A DNA stretch of 64,000 nucleotides from Corynebacterium nuruki S6-4 (lineage in GTDB: Bacteria; Actinomycetota; Actinomycetes; Mycobacteriales; Mycobacteriaceae), in NCBI RefSeq assembly GCF_007970465.1, contig NZ_CP042429.1, forward strand, positions 248,001 through 312,000. The letters are read 5' to 3'. The position numbers and the translations under genes were made by a program. This document shows, piece after piece, positions 17,487-26,599 of the stretch. Every line of letters begins with the position of its first letter. Position 1 is the first letter of the stretch. The notes below the pieces were generated by a model. The model saw nothing but the letters and a program-made list of their open reading frames with translations. It was not told the DNA's origin and made no database searches.

Positions 17487-17558
17487 TGGCCTATGGTGTA
17501 ATTGGCAACACAGCGGTTTCTGGTACCGCCATTCTAGGTTCGAGTCCTGGTAGGCCAG
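17487..17558 (+). tRNA. tRNA-Gln (anticodon CTG), copy 2
   Basis: Identical in sequence to the tRNA-Gln at 17288-17359, displaced by exactly 199 nt as part of a tandem duplication. CCA is not encoded. Confidence 0.95.
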
Positions 17559-17582
17559 CTGAAAAGCTGGAAAGTTTTTCAT

Positions 17583-17655
17583 GCTCCGCTCGTCTAGCGG
17601 CCTAGGACGCTGGCCTCTCACGCCGGTAACACGGGTTCAAATCCCGTGCGGAGTA
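17583..17655 (+). tRNA. tRNA-Glu (anticodon CTC), copy 2
   Basis: The 73-nt tRNA differs from copy 1 only by a compensatory pair in the acceptor stem (T17390 to C17589 and A17449 to G17648). CCA is not encoded here, unlike the other two tRNA-Glu genes. Confidence 0.95.
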
Positions 17656-17668
17656 CAACAGGGACAAG

Positions 17669-17696
17669 GCCCCGCACCGATCTTCCGGTGCGGGGC
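17669..17696 (+). terminator. Terminator of the tRNA array
   Basis: GCCCCGCACCG (17669-17679) pairs with CGGTGCGGGGC (17686-17696) around a 6-nt loop, 13 nt past the last tRNA. There is no T tract. The stem core resembles that of the terminator after the third tRNA-Glu. Confidence 0.75.
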
Positions 17697-17860
17697 TCGT
17701 CGCATGCGCGGACAGCGGGGGCCCCGGACCTCGTCCGGCGTGTGGCCCCGATACTGCACTCCCTGTCACCGCCCGGCCGACGACAACGGTGCTGGGCAGT
17801 GCAGTATCTTCTGTTCACCGCCGTCACCCTCCGCATGCCCGGGTGGCTACGCTGGGCAGC

Positions 17861-18676
17861 ATGATGCCGAAGAACCTCATCCTCGTCCGGCACGGCCAGA
17901 GTGAGGCCAATGTGATCCAGACCCACGACAAGCACGGGGACCAGGCGCTCTACACCGAGGAAGCCATGCTCGTCCCCGACCGCTCGTGGCGGTTGACGGA
18001 GACCGGCGTGGCCCAGGCGCGGACCGCCGGGGCATGGATCCGGACCCATGTGCCGTCCTTCGACCGCTGCATCACCTCCCCGTACATCCGCACCCGGGAA
18101 ACCGCCGCGAACCTCGGCATCCCCGGTGCGCGGTGGGAGGAGAACCGGGTGGTGCGGGAACGCTCGTGGGGTGAGATCTCGCCGCTGCCCAGGAAAGTCT
18201 TCGAGGAGCAGTACGCCCACAATGCGATGCTGAAGCACAATGACCCGCTGTACTGGGCGCCACCGGCGGGGGAGTCGGTCGCCAATGTCGCGGAGAACCG
18301 CGTCCGGAACCTGCTGTCCACCCTGCACCGGGAGAGCGCGGACCAGGACGTGCTCGTCGCCACCCACGGTGAGTTCATCTGGGCGACCCGGCTGGTGCTG
18401 GAGCGCTGGAGCGACGAGGAGTTCCTGCGCTACGACAAAGACCCGGCGATGAAGCTGCACAACTGCGTGGTGATCCACTACACCCGCATCGACCCGTCGA
18501 CCGGGGAGGAGGCCCGCAAGATCCGCTGGGTGCGGCGGGCCTACCCGGAGCGCGTCGACGGGCAGTGGCGGATGAGCGTCGACGACTGGTACGAGTTCGA
18601 CCGCCGCTACCTCAGCGGGGACGACCTGCTGGCGCTGGCCGAGGAACAGTCGAGGATCCTCACCACCGACCGGTGA
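17861..18676 (+). CDS. Histidine phosphatase superfamily protein
   Basis: The protein of about 271 residues has the phosphoglycerate-mutase-like signature ILVRHGQSEAN near the N-terminus, SPYIRTRETA and a C-terminal ATHGEFIWA second catalytic His. It is longer than SixA-like members. The long acidic/aromatic insertion (LYWAPPAGESVANV) is typical of a branch of uncharacterised phosphatases. The substrate is unknown. TACGCT at 17848-17853 lies 7 nt before ATG 17861; ATG 17864 is equally possible. Its 3' end overlaps the convergent AlkZ-like gene by 17 nt. Confidence 0.85.
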   Translation: MMPKNLILVRHGQSEANVIQTHDKHGDQALYTEEAMLVPDRSWRLTETGVAQARTAGAWIRTHVPSFDRCITSPYIRTRETAANLGIPGARWEENRVVRERSWGEISPLPRKVFEEQYAHNAMLKHNDPLYWAPPAGESVANVAENRVRNLLSTLHRESADQDVLVATHGEFIWATRLVLERWSDEEFLRYDKDPAMKLHNCVVIHYTRIDPSTGEEARKIRWVRRAYPERVDGQWRMSVDDWYEFDRRYLSGDDLLALAEEQSRILTTDR

Positions 18677-19703
18677 CCGTCCCGGCGTGGACGGTGACGG
18701 GCCGGAAGATACCGTTCTTCGTCGCCACCTCGGCGAAAACCGCCGGACTGACGATGTCGGAGCGGTCGGCGTAGGCCAGCAGGTATTCGTCGAACCCGGG
18801 CAGGCGCAGCGGCGGGGCGTCAGGGGAGACCGCGGCGGCGAGTTCACCGGGCGTCACGTCGGCCTGCCAGTCGGCGAGGTACAGGGTGCGGCCGTCGTCG
18901 GCGGTACGGGCGATCACCGTGCCGGTGGCGAGCGCGAGGACGGCGGCCTGTTTTGCGTCGGTGCGCGTCAGCCCGGCCCACCACGCGAAATCGGCTGTGG
19001 TCGCCGGGCCCCGGGAGTGGAAGTAGCGGACGCCGAGTTCGCGCAGGGCGTCCTGTCCGGTGAGCTCCACCGGGTCGGTGACCACGGCATCGTGCAGCAC
19101 GAACGTGTCCCCGTCGGCGGGGGCGCCCTGGATGATGTCGCCCTCCCCGCCGAAGTGGCGGAGCAGGTGCGGCCCGCGTCCGCCGTCGGGGTCCACCCCG
19201 GCGGTGCGGAAGACGTCGTAGCACTGTGTGCGGGTGAGCGTGGCGCCGGCCGGGAGGGCGGCGAGGGCGGTGAGCAGCGCCTCCCGGCAGCGGTCGACGT
19301 CGTCGTCGGTGAGCCCGACCCGGCCGCGGCGCTGCGCGGAGGCGCGCTGGACCCGCGGGCTGCACAGCCGGGTGATCCACCGGACGTCGCGGGCCGGCAG
19401 CAGGTGGTGTGTGCCGCGCTGTGACCAGCTGCGGACGATACCGGCGGCGGCGAGGTCGGCGGGGGAGACGGTGCCGGGGTCGGCGTACACGTCGGTGCCG
19501 AGGCGCAGGGCGAGGGCGTCCCGTCCGGCGGCGGCGTTCTGGTCCTGGACGGCGGTCATCCAGGACGCCGCCCCGGCCAGGTCGGTGGGGGTGGGGCGGG
19601 CTGCGGCGGGGGCGAGGAGCTGGGCGATGAGCCGGCGGGCGCGGAGGTCGGCTGACCCGGTGGTGTCGGTTGTGCCGGTGGATCCGGTGGTGTCGGCGGT
19701 CAT
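18660..19703 (-). CDS. AlkZ-like winged-helix DNA glycosylase (HTH_42 family)
   Basis: The 347-residue HTH_42/YcaQ-AlkZ-family protein shows the Q-x-Q element as Q53-D54-Q55 (AVQDQNAAAGRDALALRL), which in AlkZ-type enzymes is catalytic. SWSQRGTHHLLPARDVRW and the C-terminal LPGFDEYLLAYADR segment are family hallmarks. Members unhook DNA cross-links or protect producers of alkylating antibiotics, but most chromosomal homologues are uncharacterised. The N-terminal 20 residues are Thr/Gly low complexity. TACCCT (minus strand, 19710-19715) sits 6 nt before the ATG. Confidence 0.82.
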   Translation of the reverse strand: MTADTTGSTGTTDTTGSADLRARRLIAQLLAPAAARPTPTDLAGAASWMTAVQDQNAAAGRDALALRLGTDVYADPGTVSPADLAAAGIVRSWSQRGTHHLLPARDVRWITRLCSPRVQRASAQRRGRVGLTDDDVDRCREALLTALAALPAGATLTRTQCYDVFRTAGVDPDGGRGPHLLRHFGGEGDIIQGAPADGDTFVLHDAVVTDPVELTGQDALRELGVRYFHSRGPATTADFAWWAGLTRTDAKQAAVLALATGTVIARTADDGRTLYLADWQADVTPGELAAAVSPDAPPLRLPGFDEYLLAYADRSDIVSPAVFAEVATKNGIFRPVTVHAGTVTGRW

Positions 19704-19750
19704 GGCGACAGGGTACGCGGTCTGGCTGTGGACGACGCGCTACCAGGCGA

Positions 19751-19778
19751 TTAGGTGGGTCCGTGCGGCTCGTATACA
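19751..19778 (+). promoter_or_regulatory. Promoter of the third tRNA-Glu gene
   Basis: TTAGGT (19751-19756) and TATACA (19773-19778) are 16 nt apart. TCCCCGTTGCAC follows at 19783-19794, identical to the leader of the first tRNA array. Confidence 0.6.
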
Positions 19779-19825
19779 CTTCTCCCCGTTGCACAGCGCG
19801 GCTCCGGCCGGGTTGGGTGGAACAT

Positions 19826-19898
19826 GCTCCGTTCGTCTAGCGGCCTAGGACGCTGGCCTCTCACGCCGGTAACACGGGTTCAAATCCCGTACGGAGTA
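19826..19898 (+). tRNA. tRNA-Glu (anticodon CTC), copy 3
   Basis: Identical to copy 1 (17384-17456) including the encoded CCA (19899-19901) and the CAT before it. It stands alone, with its own promoter and a strong terminator. Confidence 0.95.
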
Positions 19899-19904
19899 CC
19901 AGAA

Positions 19905-19942
19905 GGAAACCCCGCACCTGAATGATCAGGTGCGGGGTTTCC
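19905..19942 (+). terminator. Strong terminator after tRNA-Glu copy 3
   Basis: A perfect 17-bp stem: GGAAACCCCGCACCTGA (19905-19921) with its complement at 19926-19942, loop ATGA. The stem ends in AAA/TTT. Confidence 0.85.
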
Positions 19943-20083
19943 GCATGTGTCTGGCGGGGCCGGTGATGCGGCGCCGGGGGTGCGTGGGTGCGGTCGTCGT
20001 CCGCCCCATGCCGTCGGTGTACCGAGCTGACCCGGTTCGGGCGATTCGGTCCCCCGGAAACGGTGGAACCGGGTCAACTGGCT

Positions 20084-20144
20084 CCGGGTGTGCGTCGACA
20101 GGGTGGCCCGGCGGAGGAAAACCACCCTGTCGACGGACACCCGG
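20084..20144. repeat. Dispersed hairpin repeat family B, copy 1
   Basis: It has 23-nt arms (20084-20106 and 20122-20144) with one mismatch and a 15-nt loop. The arms begin CCGGGTGTGCG and end CAGGGTGG. A second copy with identical geometry is at 59936-59996. Just upstream another inverted repeat (TGACCCGGTTC at 20028-20038, GAACCGGGTCA at 20068-20078) adds to the structure of this 19943-20303 interval, which holds no gene. Confidence 0.8.
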
Positions 20145-20158
20145 AAGGGCTGTCCCGC

Positions 20159-20214
20159 GGGCAGGGTCAGGCAGGGGCAGGCAGGGTCAGGCAGGGGCAG
20201 GCAGGGGGCCGACC
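20159..20214. repeat. GC-rich tandem repeat downstream of ltbR
   Basis: Alternating units based on GGGTCAGGCA and GGGGCAGGCA. The tract lies past the 3' end of ltbR (minus strand) and has no coding potential. Confidence 0.75.
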
Positions 20215-20303
20215 AAGGTCAGCTGGGGTTGCCAGGGTCCGCGATGTGGCGCCGGCAGCGGCCGTCGGCGTGCCACCCGGACGCAGCTGCGCGGGCGCCA
20301 CAG

Positions 20304-21029
20304 CTACCGCAGGTGGGCCTCCAGCTCCGCGGCGGCGTCCTGCAGCGCTTCCCGGTGCAGAGCGGCGGGGGAGGGGCCCATCCGGTCGACCGGGCCGGAG
20401 ATCGACAGTGCTGCGATGACCCCCGTGGCGTCCCGCACCGGGACTGAGGCGCTGGCCAGCACCGGTTCGCGCTCGCCGATCGATTCCGCGACCCGGGCCA
20501 TGCGGACCTTCTCCAGGTCCGCGGCGGAATACACCGAGTGCTCCAGGACCGAGGCCTGGAACGCCGGCGGGGCATAGGCGACGAGCACCTTGGCCGCGGA
20601 CCCGGCGGTGAGCGTCATCCGGGAACCGACCGGGACCGTGTCCCGCAGACCCAGCGGCGGTTCGGCGGTCGCCACGCAGATCCGCTCATTGCCGGAGAGC
20701 TTGTAGAGCTGGACGGATTCGCCGGTGCGCTTGACCAGGTTGGGCAGCACGAACTCGGCGGCCTCGTCGAGCCGGGCCGAGGACTTCGGGGCGAGCTCGG
20801 CGAGGGCGGGGCCGGCGGTCCACTGACCGTCGTCGAGCCGGGTGACCATACGGTGCTTCTCCAGCGCCACGGCGATACGGTGGGCGGTGGCGCGGGGGAG
20901 ACCGGTGGTCTCGCAGAGTTCGGAGAGGCTGTGCGGGCGCCGGGCCACGATGCCGAGGATGAGCAAGGCGCGGTCGAGCACCTGGATACCGCTGGTGACG
21001 GGCGCAGGGGCGTCGGAGGTGTTTCCCAT
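20304..21029 (-). CDS. ltbR: IclR-family regulator LtbR (leucine/tryptophan biosynthesis)
   Basis: The 241-residue protein has an N-terminal winged helix (IQVLDRALLILGIVARRPHS; LPRATAHRIAVALEKHRMV) and a C-terminal IclR effector domain (LTAGSAAKVLVAYAPPAF; SVPVRDATGVIAALSISGPV). It is divergent from leuCD, the exact arrangement of LtbR in C. glutamicum, where it represses leuB, leuCD and trp genes. Minus-strand TAGTAT (21036-21041) is 6 nt before its ATG, giving a leaderless start that overlaps the leuC promoter. Autoregulation and leuCD repression through this shared region are inferred. Confidence 0.92.
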   Translation of the reverse strand: MGNTSDAPAPVTSGIQVLDRALLILGIVARRPHSLSELCETTGLPRATAHRIAVALEKHRMVTRLDDGQWTAGPALAELAPKSSARLDEAAEFVLPNLVKRTGESVQLYKLSGNERICVATAEPPLGLRDTVPVGSRMTLTAGSAAKVLVAYAPPAFQASVLEHSVYSAADLEKVRMARVAESIGEREPVLASASVPVRDATGVIAALSISGPVDRMGPSPAALHREALQDAAAELEAHLR

Positions 21030-21033
21030 AATC

Positions 21034-21046
21034 TGATACTATACAT
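21034..21046. promoter_or_regulatory. Overlapping ltbR/leuC promoters and candidate LtbR site
   Basis: The minus strand reads TGTATAGTATCAG, sharing the ATAGT core with the published LtbR motif CA(T/C)ATAGTGGGA as I remember it. On the plus strand TACTAT/TATACA at 21037-21045 can serve as the leuC -10, giving a leader of roughly 90 nt before the GTG start. Confidence 0.45.
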
Positions 21047-21141
21047 TCCATTCCGTGGAACTGTCACGGAGGTCCGGGGATGACGACCCGGCCCCGCGGC
21101 AGCGCACGGCCGACCCTGTCAGCACCGAGGAGAGAAGGCCC

Positions 21142-22608
21142 GTGAACGCTGTGACACAGCAGAACCGGCAGCAGGAGGACGCGGCGGCGGTGACCACGCC
21201 ACGCACCCTCGCCCAGAAAGTCTGGGACGACCACGTCGTGAAGAAGGGGGAGAACGGGGAACCCGACCTCATCTACATCGACCTCCACCTCATCCATGAG
21301 GTGACCAGCCCCCAGGCCTTCGACGGCCTGCGCCAGGCGGGACGCCCCGTCCGGCGCCCCGACCTCACCCTGGGCACCGAGGACCACAACGTCCCCACCA
21401 TCGGCGTCCACAGCGGCAACCTGCTGGAGATCGAGGACAAGGTCTCCCGCACCCAGGTCGAGACGCTGCGGAAGAACTGCGCCGAATTCGGCGTGGAACT
21501 GCACCCCATGGGCGACGCCGACCAGGGCATCGTCCACACCGTCGGCCCTCAGCTCGGCGCCAGCCAGCCCGGCATGACCATCGTCTGCGGCGACTCGCAC
21601 ACCTCCACCCACGGCGCCTTCGGCTCCATCGGCATGGGCATCGGCACCAGTGAGGTCGAGCACGTCCTGGCCACCCAGACCCTGTCGCTGCGCCCGTTCA
21701 AGACGATGGCCATCGAGGTCAGCGGCCAGCTGCAGCCGGGAGTCACCGCCAAGGACCTCATCCTCGCCATCATCGCGAAGATCGGCACCGGCGGCGCCCA
21801 GGGCCACATCATCGAGTACCGCGGCGAGGCGATCCGCAACCTGTCCATGGAGGGCCGGCTGACGGTCTGCAACATGAGCATCGAGGCCGGCGCCCGCGCC
21901 GGCATGATCGCCCCCGACGACACGACCTTCGACTACCTGAAGGGACGCCGCTTCGCGCCCACCGGGCAGGACTGGGACGATGCGGTCGCCTACTGGCGCT
22001 CCCTGGCCACCGACGAGGGGGCCGAATACGACACGGTCGTGGAGATCGACGGATCCGCGCTGACCCCCTTCGTCACCTGGGGCACCAACCCCTCCCAGGG
22101 GCTGCCGCTGTCGGGGTCGGTGCCCGACCCGCTCGACATCACCGACGAGACCGAACGTGTCGCCGCCGAAGCCGCCCTGGAGTACATGGGGCTGGCACCG
22201 GGCACCCCGCTGCGCGACATTGAGGTGGACACCGTCTTCCTCGGCTCCTGCACCAACAGTCGCATCGAGGACCTGCGCGCCGCCGCGGAGGTCCTCCGGG
22301 GCCGCACGGTCGCCGACGGCGTCCGGATGATGGTCGTGCCCTCGTCTACGAGGGTGAAGATGCAGGCCGAGGAGGAGGGGCTGGATCAGATCTTCCTCGG
22401 GGCGGGCGCCGAATGGCGTACCGCCGGCTGCTCGATGTGCCTGGGGATGAACCCCGACCAGCTCGACCCGGGCGAGCGCTCGGCCTCGACCTCCAACCGC
22501 AACTTCGAGGGACGCCAGGGCAAGGGCGGTCGCACCCACCTGGTCTCCCCGCCCGTCGCCGCCGCCACCGCCGTGCTGGGGCACTTCGCCTCACCCGCGG
22601 ACCTGTAG
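21142..22608 (+). CDS. leuC: 3-isopropylmalate dehydratase large subunit
   Basis: The 488-residue aconitase-family subunit isomerises 2- to 3-isopropylmalate in leucine synthesis. The 4Fe-4S ligands are C370 (GSCTNSR) and C430/C433 ([11 protein letters not shown]). [11 protein letters not shown] and [13 protein letters not shown] are substrate-site motifs. GTG 21142 is chosen because AGGAGAGAAGG precedes it at optimal distance; an upstream in-frame ATG would lie near the promoter. It forms an operon with leuD 15 nt downstream and is probably repressed by the divergent LtbR. Confidence 0.97.
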   Translation: MNAVTQQNRQQEDAAAVTTPRTLAQKVWDDHVVKKGENGEPDLIYIDLHLIHEVTSPQAFDGLRQAGRPVRRPDLTLGTEDHNVPTIGVHSGNLLEIEDKVSRTQVETLRKNCAEFGVELHPMGDADQGIVHTVGPQLGASQPGMTIVCGDSHTSTHGAFGSIGMGIGTSEVEHVLATQTLSLRPFKTMAIEVSGQLQPGVTAKDLILAIIAKIGTGGAQGHIIEYRGEAIRNLSMEGRLTVCNMSIEAGARAGMIAPDDTTFDYLKGRRFAPTGQDWDDAVAYWRSLATDEGAEYDTVVEIDGSALTPFVTWGTNPSQGLPLSGSVPDPLDITDETERVAAEAALEYMGLAPGTPLRDIEVDTVFLGSCTNSRIEDLRAAAEVLRGRTVADGVRMMVVPSSTRVKMQAEEEGLDQIFLGAGAEWRTAGCSMCLGMNPDQLDPGERSASTSNRNFEGRQGKGGRTHLVSPPVAAATAVLGHFASPADL

Positions 22609-22623
22609 AGAGAGGAGAGCACC

Positions 22624-23211
22624 ATGAAGGCCTTCACCACCCACACCGGGGTCGCGCTGCCGCTGAAGCGGTCCAACGTGGACACCGACCAGATCGTCCC
22701 CGCCGAATACCTCAAGCTCGTCACGAAGACCGGCTTCGAGTCCGGCCTGTTCAAGTCCTGGCGGACCGACCCTGCGTTCATCCTCAACCAGGCGCCCTAC
22801 GTGCACTCCTCGGTGCTCGTCGCCGGCCCCGACTTCGGCACCGGATCCTCCCGCGAGCACGCGGTTTGGGCGCTGCTGGACTACGGCTTCCGGGTCGTGT
22901 TCTCCCCGCGCTTCGGTGACATCTTCCGCGGCAACACCGCCAAGAACGGCCTGCTCGCCGGCATCATGCCGGAGGAGCAGATCGAACTGATCTGGAAACT
23001 GCTGGAGCAGCAGCCCGGTGCGGAGATGACCGTCGACCTCGAGTCCCGCACCGCGACCCTCGGCGAGCACGTCTTCCCCTTCGAGGTCGACGACGACACC
23101 CGCTGGCGCCTGCTCAACGGTCTCGACGACATCGGCATCACCCTGCAGGACGAGGACGCCATCGCCGCCTACGAGGCGACGCGCCCCTCCTTCAAGCCGG
23201 TGATCCGCTGA
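22624..23211 (+). CDS. leuD: 3-isopropylmalate dehydratase small subunit
   Basis: The 195-residue swivel domain partners Leu[14 protein letters not shown] and [20 protein letters not shown] are the canonical small-subunit motifs. The start is supported by AGAGAGGAG just upstream, and length is normal for the family. Its 3' end faces the convergent mutT1 gene 10 nt away. Confidence 0.97.
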   Translation: MKAFTTHTGVALPLKRSNVDTDQIVPAEYLKLVTKTGFESGLFKSWRTDPAFILNQAPYVHSSVLVAGPDFGTGSSREHAVWALLDYGFRVVFSPRFGDIFRGNTAKNGLLAGIMPEEQIELIWKLLEQQPGAEMTVDLESRTATLGEHVFPFEVDDDTRWRLLNGLDDIGITLQDEDAIAAYEATRPSFKPVIR

Positions 23212-23221
23212 CCCCGTCCGG

Positions 23222-24265
23222 TCACTTCACCGGCAGCGGGGAGGCCAGGTAGTCCGCGCCGAGCAGCTGCTCGTTCTCGGCGACGTGCAGCACCCACACC
23301 GACGCCTTCTTCGCCCGGAAGTCGTCGATCTCGAAGCCGGCGTCCGCCGCGAGCCCCTGGACGACCGCGGGGATCGCATCGCCCTGGGAGGCGACGACAC
23401 TGACCTTCGCCGAACACGCCTTCGCCAGCGACTCGATCGCGGTGCGGGGGGAGAACTCCAGGACGGCGTCCCCCAGATTGGGGTCGGTGACGACCTCGAG
23501 GCCGAGCGCGTCGGCCAGCGGGGAGACCGTGTCCACGCACCGCTCGGGCAGCGCCGCGGCGACCGACCCGGGCCGGTAGGCGGCGAGCGCCGGAACCAGC
23601 GACTCCGCCTGCCGCCGGCCCTTCCTCGTCAGCGGGCGCAGCTGGTCGTCGCCCTGCCAGCCGCGGCGGTCGGCGGCCTTGGCGTGGCGGACATAGAGCA
23701 CCCGGCGGACCGCACCCCGGCCCAGGGCGTCCAGCGCCGCGTCGATGACCTCGCGGTCGGCGGCGTAACTGACGATGTCGCGGGCGGCGGCGGGGGAGAG
23801 CCAGCGCAGTTCCTCCACCTCGTCGGTGTCCTCCGGGACGGCGGCGGAACGGTCGGTGACCTCGGCGGTCCAGTAGTAGACGACCTTGGTGGATTTGCCG
23901 ACCGGATAGTGGACGTAGCCGAGCAGCCACCCGAGGGCGGGCGAGTAGCCGGTCTCCTCCCGGATCTCCCGGGCGGCGGTCTGCGGCAGATTCTCACCCT
24001 TGTCGACCTTGCCCTTGGGCAGCGACCAGTCGTCGTAGCGGGGCCGGTGGATGACCGCGATCTCGATCGCCGCCGGGTCAGCGGTCTCCGGGCTGGCGGG
24101 ATCCCGCCCGTCGCCGGTCCGGCGCCAGAGCACCGCACCGGCGGCGAAGGTGGGATTCTCGAACTCGTCGCCGGGGGCGCTGCCGATGCGGGCGACCGGG
24201 GCGTGTTCGAAGGACCGGGAGGCGATGGAGGTGGAGAGGTCGCCGGTGCCGGAATGTGAGATCAC
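23222..24265 (-). CDS. mutT1: MutT1-type Nudix hydrolase/histidine phosphatase
   Basis: The 347-residue two-domain protein has a Nudix domain with the full Nudix box at residues 85-107 (GKVDKGENL...REIREETGY), then a histidine-phosphatase domain with VRHAKAADR (about 192-200). In mycobacteria MutT1 hydrolyses 8-oxo-GTP/dGTP and diadenosine polyphosphates, limiting oxidative mutagenesis. GTG 24265 has AGGAAGG 8 nt upstream; longer readings lack a ribosome binding site. In M. tuberculosis the gene is also near leuCD and gpsA; hupB, which separates them there, is absent here. Confidence 0.9.
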   Translation of the reverse strand: MISHSGTGDLSTSIASRSFEHAPVARIGSAPGDEFENPTFAAGAVLWRRTGDGRDPASPETADPAAIEIAVIHRPRYDDWSLPKGKVDKGENLPQTAAREIREETGYSPALGWLLGYVHYPVGKSTKVVYYWTAEVTDRSAAVPEDTDEVEELRWLSPAAARDIVSYAADREVIDAALDALGRGAVRRVLYVRHAKAADRRGWQGDDQLRPLTRKGRRQAESLVPALAAYRPGSVAAALPERCVDTVSPLADALGLEVVTDPNLGDAVLEFSPRTAIESLAKACSAKVSVVASQGDAIPAVVQGLAADAGFEIDDFRAKKASVWVLHVAENEQLLGADYLASPLPVK

Positions 24266-24387
24266 AATGGAAACCTTCCTGTGCCGCCCGACACCATCAC
24301 CGGGTTCGGTCCACGGCGGCGGGCGCGTCTGGTTCAATAGTCTGAAGTACCGGGGTACATCGTACCAACGAGAGGAGAACGGGCAGT

Positions 24388-25401
24388 ATGGCAAGTCCTG
24401 GCAGCAACAGCCGCGTCGCCGTGATGGGGGCAGGGTCGTGGGGGACGACGGTGGCGAAGATCGCCGCGGACGCCGGTTGCCCCGTCACCCTCTGGGCGCG
24501 CCGCCCCGAGGTCGCCGAGGAGATCAACGCCGGCGGCAACGCCCGCTACCTGCCCGACATCACGCTGCCGGACTCGCTGCGGGCCACCAGTGACCCCGCC
24601 ACCGCCCTCACCGGCGCCGACATCGTCTTCCTCGGCATCCCCTCCCAGTCCATGCGCGACAACCTCGGCGGCTGGCGCGACCTCATCGGGCCGGACGCCA
24701 CGCTCGTCAGCCTCACCAAGGGCATCGAACATTCCAGCCGGCGCCGCATGAGCCAGGTCATCGCCGACGTGGCGGGGGTCGACGAGGACCGGGTGGCGGT
24801 GCTCTCCGGACCCAACCTCGCCTACGAGGTCGCCCAGCGCCAGCCCGCCGCCACCGTCGTGGCGTGCCGCGACGCCGAGCGGGCCGTGGCCGTGCAGACC
24901 GCGGTCGCCGCACCCTACTTCCGGCCGTACACCAACGACGACGTCATCGGCTGCGAGATCGCCGGCGCCTGCAAGAACGTCATCGCCCTGGCCTGCGGGA
25001 TGGCGGCGGGCAAGGGGATGGGCTACAACTCCACCGCCACGGTCATCACCCGCGGCCTCGCCGAAATCACCCGGCTCGTCGTCGCACTCGGCGGTCAGGA
25101 ACGCACCATGGCCGGGCTCGCCGGCCTCGGGGACCTCGTGGCGACCTGCAACTCGCCGCTGTCGCGCAACCGCACCTTCGGCGAGCGGCTGGGCCGCGGT
25201 GAGACCCTCGACCAGGCGCGGCAGTCGACCCGTGGCCAGGTCGCCGAGGGCGTGATCTCCTCGATCTCCATCGCCGAGATCGCCGCCGACCACGGGGTGG
25301 ACATGCCGATCACCCGGGCCGTCGTCGAGGTCTGCCACCACGGCGGCAGCGTGGGCGAGGCGATCCGGGCGCTGCTGGGGCGCACCCGCAAGGCGGAGTG
25401 A
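24388..25401 (+). CDS. gpsA: Glycerol-3-phosphate dehydrogenase [NAD(P)+]
   Basis: The 337-residue enzyme reduces dihydroxyacetone phosphate to sn-glycerol-3-phosphate for phospholipids. It has the N-terminal Rossmann motif [42 protein letters not shown] (catalytic Lys) and [26 protein letters not shown] precedes the start. The short upstream interval carries GTACCGGGGTAC (24347-24358), a perfect palindrome of unknown meaning. It is followed by ddl, which has its own promoter. Confidence 0.96.
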   Translation: MASPGSNSRVAVMGAGSWGTTVAKIAADAGCPVTLWARRPEVAEEINAGGNARYLPDITLPDSLRATSDPATALTGADIVFLGIPSQSMRDNLGGWRDLIGPDATLVSLTKGIEHSSRRRMSQVIADVAGVDEDRVAVLSGPNLAYEVAQRQPAATVVACRDAERAVAVQTAVAAPYFRPYTNDDVIGCEIAGACKNVIALACGMAAGKGMGYNSTATVITRGLAEITRLVVALGGQERTMAGLAGLGDLVATCNSPLSRNRTFGERLGRGETLDQARQSTRGQVAEGVISSISIAEIAADHGVDMPITRAVVEVCHHGGSVGEAIRALLGRTRKAE

Positions 25402-25435
25402 ACCGGGGGTCGGGTCACCGCTACACTTGGCCCCT

Positions 25436-26524
25436 GTGACTGACAAGCCTGTCTCCCCAGCCCCCCGTACCCGCGTCGCCGTCCTCTACGGGGGACACAG
25501 CGACGAACACAGCGTCTCCTGCATCTCCGCCGCCGCGGTGATCGGGCACCTCGACCCGGAGCGTTACGAGGTGGTGCCCGTCGGCATCACGGAAAACGGC
25601 CGGTGGGTCAAGGGCACGACCGACACCGACAAGCTCACCGCACACGGCCGGGAACTGCCCACCGTCGGCGGCGGCCGGTCGGTGCACCTCACTCTCGGCG
25701 GGGAGGCGAAGGAGTTCCGCTTCGACGACGGCTCCCTCTACGCCGCCGTCGACGTCGTCTTCCCGGTGCTCCACGGCCGGGACGGTGAGGACGGGACCGT
25801 CCAGGGGCTGCTGGAGCTCGCCGGGGTGCCCTACGTCGGCAACGGGGTGCTGGCCTCCGCGGCCTGCATGGACAAGGAGTACACCAAGCTCATCGCCCGG
25901 GCGTCCGGTATCCCGGTCGGGGACGAGGTCGTCCTCACCGAGCGGCGCGAACTCACCGCCGCCGAGCACGAGCAGCTGGGACTGCCGGTCTTCGTCAAGC
26001 CCGCCCGCGGCGGCTCGTCGATCGGCATCACCAAGGTCAGTGACTGGGACGCGCTGCCCGCCGCCCTGGACCTGGCCTTCGACCACGATTCCAAGGTCCT
26101 CGTCGAGGCCATGCTCCACGGTGTGGAGGTCGAGTGCGGGGTGCTGCAGTACCCCGACGGGACCGTCCACGCCTCCCACCCGTCCCTGCTCAAGGGCACC
26201 GAGGACGGTCCGGAGGGGTTCTACGGTTTCGACACCAAGTACCTCGACGACATCATCAGCTACGAGATCCCCGCCCCGCTGCCCGACGGTCAGGCGGACG
26301 CCGTGCGCCGCTGGGCGGTGGAGACTTTCCGGGCGCTGGGCTGCGAGGGGCTGGCCCGGGTCGACTTCTTCGTCACCGAGGACGGTCCGGTGCTCAACGA
26401 GCCGAACACCATGCCGGGGTTCACCCCCATCAGCATGTACCCGAAGATGTTCGAGGCCTCCGGGGTGGCCTACCCCGAACTGCTCGACATCCTCATCGCC
26501 CGGGCGCTCGCACCGCGCGCCTAG
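25436..26524 (+). CDS. ddl: D-alanine--D-alanine ligase
   Basis: The 362-residue ATP-grasp enzyme makes the D-Ala-D-Ala dipeptide of peptidoglycan. Motifs: VAVLYGGHSDEHSVSCIS, VFPVLHGRDGEDGTVQGLLE, VFVKPARGGSSIGITKV, VEVECGVLQ, RVDFFVTEDGPVLNEPNTMP. TACACT (25422-25427) lies 8 nt before GTG 25436, indicating a leaderless mRNA, so the in-frame TTG at 25427 inside that box is unlikely. Its 3' end is convergent with the DUF3515 gene. Confidence 0.96.
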   Translation: MTDKPVSPAPRTRVAVLYGGHSDEHSVSCISAAAVIGHLDPERYEVVPVGITENGRWVKGTTDTDKLTAHGRELPTVGGGRSVHLTLGGEAKEFRFDDGSLYAAVDVVFPVLHGRDGEDGTVQGLLELAGVPYVGNGVLASAACMDKEYTKLIARASGIPVGDEVVLTERRELTAAEHEQLGLPVFVKPARGGSSIGITKVSDWDALPAALDLAFDHDSKVLVEAMLHGVEVECGVLQYPDGTVHASHPSLLKGTEDGPEGFYGFDTKYLDDIISYEIPAPLPDGQADAVRRWAVETFRALGCEGLARVDFFVTEDGPVLNEPNTMPGFTPISMYPKMFEASGVAYPELLDILIARALAPRA

Positions 26525-26551
26525 CGGAACACCCCGGGGACGCCGGGTGTG

Positions 26552-26571
26552 CGAACCGAGGTGTCGGTCGG
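26552..26571 (+). repeat. Fragment of dispersed repeat family A
   Basis: CGAACCGAGGTGTCGGTCGG matches 4993-5012 with one mismatch. It lies in the short convergent interval between ddl and the DUF3515 gene. Confidence 0.5.
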
Positions 26572-26599
26572 ACTCAGAGTCGGGGGCAGGGGAGGGACG

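Larger units (their letters stand above)
17286..17656 (+). repeat. Tandem duplication of a tRNA-Gln/tRNA-Glu cassette
   Basis: The cassette from just before tRNA-Gln to the end of tRNA-Glu (about 170 nt) is repeated at a 199-nt offset, including the intergenic AGCTGAAAAGCTGGAAAG spacer. The only changes I see within it are the two paired acceptor-stem substitutions in tRNA-Glu. Confidence 0.9.
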
